From Campylobacterota bacterium (GTDB lineage: Bacteria > Campylobacterota > Campylobacteria > Campylobacterales > SZUA-545): a stretch of DNA of 7,220 nucleotides. Location of the stretch: contig JAUPLZ010000094.1 in the NCBI GenBank assembly GCA_030836705.1, forward strand, positions 1-7,220, in the 5' to 3' direction. The notes beneath the pieces were generated by a model. That model was given only the letters and a program-made list of their open reading frames with translations, was not told the origin of the DNA and searched no databases. Below, one piece after another: positions 5,303 to 7,220 of the stretch. The translations under genes were made by a program, and so were the position numbers. Every line of letters starts with the position of its first letter. Positions within the stretch are counted from its first letter, which is position 1.

Positions 5303-6387
5303 TTTTCAAATTTCCTTTTATACACTTCATTATAAAAATTTATAGTTTCCTCAAAGCATTTATCCCAAGTAAACTTACTAGCTTGAAGCAAACCTTTGTC
5401 AATCAATTTTATTCTCAAGTTTGTATCTTCAAGTAATTTTACCGATTCTACAAATCTTTCTTTTTTGATTTCATCTACTAAAAGTGCAGCATCTCCTGCA
5501 ACTTCAGGAATAGATGAAAAGTTTGTACTTATCACTGGGCAACCAGCTCTCATAGCTTCAAGTATAGGTATTCCAAAACCTTCATAACTTGATGGATATA
5601 GTAAACAAAAAGAAAGATTATAAAGTATATTTAACTCATCAGAACTAATTCCCAAAAAATGATGAAATCTATCTTGAAGATTCATATCTATAAAAACTTT
5701 TTCATCATCTATTATTTGACCTGACCCAACACTTACCAAAATATAATCTTCTAGTGAATTCACTATATCAACCGCTAAAGAAAAGTTCTTATATGAGCTT
5801 TTTCTATCGCCTACATAAAGTATTATTTTTTTATCCATCAAATCTTGAAATTTACTACCTTCAACTTTAGATCTTAAATCTTCAATTTGATAAAATTCTT
5901 CACCAGCACTAATATAAATTGTTTTAACTTTTTGTTTATCTATCTTAGGTAAAAATTTAAATAAATCATTTTTTGTACTATCAGATATACATATAACCCC
6001 ATCGGCATTTTTAATTGCAAAGTTTTTTTGCCAACTATGAATATGTCTTGCTAAACCTGTTCTGTAGTACTCATAGGTGAAATCATATACCGTAACTATT
6101 TTTACTATATCTTTTTGCAATGTAGTTCTAAAATAACTACTATGAAAAATAGATTTAGCTGGTAATTTTTTTAAAAATGGCAAATACCGAAGAAGTTTAA
6201 CACTCATACTACTTTCTTTTTGAGTTTGAATATTCAGCTCTTTTCTAAAAATATTTTGATTTTCTACTTCATAAAAGTTCACTTCTTTTTCATTTTTAAC
6301 TAATCTTTGGATAATTTCTGCCCAATAAATAGAAATACCACCTGCTTTTTGGAGAGAGAAGATTATGTTATCGTAGATTATTTTCAA
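5299..6387 (-). CDS. Family 4 glycosyltransferase (GT-B, mannosyltransferase-like)
   Basis: This complete 362-residue GT-B enzyme has an N-terminal acceptor domain with KAGGISIYW (14-22), FHSSYFR (81-87), TVYDFTYEYY (99-108) and CISDSTKNDL (133-142). The C-terminal donor domain has ILYVGDRKSSYKNF (189-202) and PSSYEGFGIPILEAMRAG (265-282), where E269 and E277 form the classic EX7E pair, followed by PEVAGDAALLV (294-304). The pattern resembles mannosyltransferases of O-polysaccharide loci (MtfB/WbdA-like), which would fit the adjacent GDP-mannose pathway gene, but the donor is inferred only. The start is a TTG at 6387: an in-frame TGA lies four codons upstream, no in-frame ATG occurs until about residue 61, and a strong GAGGTG site sits five bases before the TTG. 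The stop overlaps the gmd start (ATGA). Confidence 0.93.
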   Translation of the reverse strand: MKIIYDNIIFSLQKAGGISIYWAEIIQRLVKNEKEVNFYEVENQNIFRKELNIQTQKESSMSVKLLRYLPFLKKLPAKSIFHSSYFRTTLQKDIVKIVTVYDFTYEYYRTGLARHIHSWQKNFAIKNADGVICISDSTKNDLFKFLPKIDKQKVKTIYISAGEEFYQIEDLRSKVEGSKFQDLMDKKIILYVGDRKSSYKNFSLAVDIVNSLEDYILVSVGSGQIIDDEKVFIDMNLQDRFHHFLGISSDELNILYNLSFCLLYPSSYEGFGIPILEAMRAGCPVISTNFSSIPEVAGDAALLVDEIKKERFVESVKLLEDTNLRIKLIDKGLLQASKFTWDKCFEETINFYNEVYKRKFEK

Positions 6388-6392
6388 TAAAA

Positions 6393-6398
6393 CACCTC
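6393..6398 (-). promoter_or_regulatory. Ribosome binding site fixing a TTG start
   Basis: GAGGTG on the minus strand with a TTTTA spacer to the TTG at 6387. It is the strongest Shine-Dalgarno in the window and supports the non-ATG start of the GT4 gene, the only one in the 5' run that does not overlap its predecessor. Confidence 0.75.
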
Positions 6399-6410
6399 AT
6401 ATTTATTAAC

Positions 6411-7220
6411 TCATTCATGTTTTAAGATGACCTTCTCAAACTCTTTTTGAAAATTATCCAAAGAGTGTTTGACTACTATTTCATTTCGTTTACTTTCGCT
6501 TATAATTTTTGCATCTATAGTTATAATTTTCTCAAAAAAATCATCCACATTCCCTTTTTTAAATAAACTATTAATTGGCAAATAAGCATCCATATCAGGC
6601 AGATTAGTCATTACTATAGGCAATTTATAATATAGTGCCTCTAGTAATACCATTGGAGTTCCTGCGCCAGCTTCAAATCTTGATGGAATAATAATTCCAT
6701 CAATAGCTGAATAAACAGCACTCAAATCTCTTTGATGTCCTAAAAATGTAAAATATTCAACAAGTCCTAACTCTTTAACTTGCTGACCAAAACTTTCTAA
6801 ATCTTCTCCTGTACCAACAATGATAAATTTATAATTTTTTAGCTCATTTTTATATTTATTTACCATTTTAAGTAAAATATCATGTCCCTTATTCCACAAC
6901 TGCACTCTGCCTACTAAAGCTATATTTATTTTTTCTTCCAATAAATTTAACATTTTTCTTGCTTTGTTTTTATTATAAATTTTATATTTATCAAATTCTA
7001 TACCATTTGGCACCGTGTGGATTTTAGATTTTACGCCTCTTTGAAGAATAAGCCGTTTATTGAAATCATTAATGGTAATAAATTCGTTAACAAGGTTGTA
7101 ATATAAAATATTGACAAAATCTTTAACTCTTGCAATTAAACCATTGTTAGTTACTTCACTCAAAAAATGGCAGCTTGGTATATAAGTGATAGATCTATAT
7201 TTAACAAATTTTGCAACCAA
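6411..7220 (-). CDS. Family 4 glycosyltransferase (partial, N-terminus outside window)
   Basis: The frame is open to the right edge; the first complete codon is an ordinary Leu (TTG), probably not the start, and roughly 80-120 N-terminal residues are missing. Numbered from the edge, the 269 visible residues include the end of the acceptor domain (ITINDFNKRLIL, 48-59), the interdomain IHTVPNGIEFDKY (67-79), the donor-domain NIALVGRVQLWNKGHDILL (99-117), FIIVGTGED (132-140) and IIPSRFEAGAGTPMVLLEAL (177-196). The glutamates normally spaced EX7E are E183 and E194 here, three residues further apart than usual, although the frame is intact. There is no membrane segment. The gene ends 23 bases before the next start, which has its own ribosome site. 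Together with its neighbours it would extend the lipid-linked oligosaccharide; donor and linkage are unknown. Confidence 0.9.
   Translation of the reverse strand: MVAKFVKYRSITYIPSCHFLSEVTNNGLIARVKDFVNILYYNLVNEFITINDFNKRLILQRGVKSKIHTVPNGIEFDKYKIYNKNKARKMLNLLEEKINIALVGRVQLWNKGHDILLKMVNKYKNELKNYKFIIVGTGEDLESFGQQVKELGLVEYFTFLGHQRDLSAVYSAIDGIIIPSRFEAGAGTPMVLLEALYYKLPIVMTNLPDMDAYLPINSLFKKGNVDDFFEKIITIDAKIISESKRNEIVVKHSLDNFQKEFEKVILKHE

Noticed and set aside
5396..5587. Plus-strand 63-codon ORF
   Set aside because: Antisense shadow of the GT4 donor domain; Ser-rich and without a recognisable domain.
6388..6410. Promoter or terminator in the 23-base gap between the two GT4 genes
   Set aside because: Only a Shine-Dalgarno is visible; there is no hairpin and too little room for a promoter.
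1..7220. CRISPR array, tRNA, insertion sequence or transposase
   Set aside because: No regularly spaced repeats, no tRNA-like fold and no transposase motif were found on either strand; the single palindrome and the TA pair are the only element-like features.

Overview
This 7.2 kb window is one stretch of a surface-polysaccharide (O-antigen or LPS-type glycan) biosynthesis cluster. Every credible gene lies on the minus strand, so transcription runs from base 7220 towards base 1. AT-rich DNA, many ATGA/TGATG start-stop overlaps and Lys/Ile/Phe-rich proteins suggest a Campylobacterota member (Sulfurimonas/Sulfuricurvum-like). That assignment is inference; no rRNA or other taxonomic marker is present.

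Layout in the direction of transcription: (1) 7220-6411, a GT4 glycosyltransferase lacking its N-terminus at the window edge; (2) 6387-5299, a complete GT4 glycosyltransferase with a TTG start; (3) 5302-4331, a GDP-mannose 4,6-dehydratase-type SDR; (4) 4334-3585, a GT2 glycosyltransferase; (5) 3588-2719, a WbpV-like nucleotide-sugar epimerase/reductase carrying a short palindromic repeat read in frame; (6) 2671-2414 and 2423-2169, a complete YefM-YoeB toxin-antitoxin pair with its own promoter/operator; (7) 2169-1207, a WbpL/WecA-type polyprenyl-phosphate glycosyl-1-phosphate transferase; (8) 1204-1139, a possible 21-codon ORF; (9) 1135-1, the N-terminal 378 codons of a WbpM/PglF/CapD membrane-bound UDP-GlcNAc 4,6-dehydratase, running off the left edge. 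No stretch over 300 bases is without a gene.

How the genes may work together: the dehydratase (9) and the reductase/epimerase (5) would make a 6-deoxy-HexNAc nucleotide sugar such as UDP-QuiNAc or UDP-FucNAc. The membrane transferase (7) would load it onto undecaprenyl phosphate as the first sugar. The three glycosyltransferases would extend the chain, and the GMD-like enzyme would supply a GDP-6-deoxyhexose precursor.

The most unusual points are the YefM-YoeB module spliced into the operon directly upstream of, and overlapping, the initiating transferase gene; its recognisable TGTACA operator wrapped around an extended -10 promoter; and the dispersed-repeat-like palindrome inside the epimerase reading frame. 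No clearly new system is visible.
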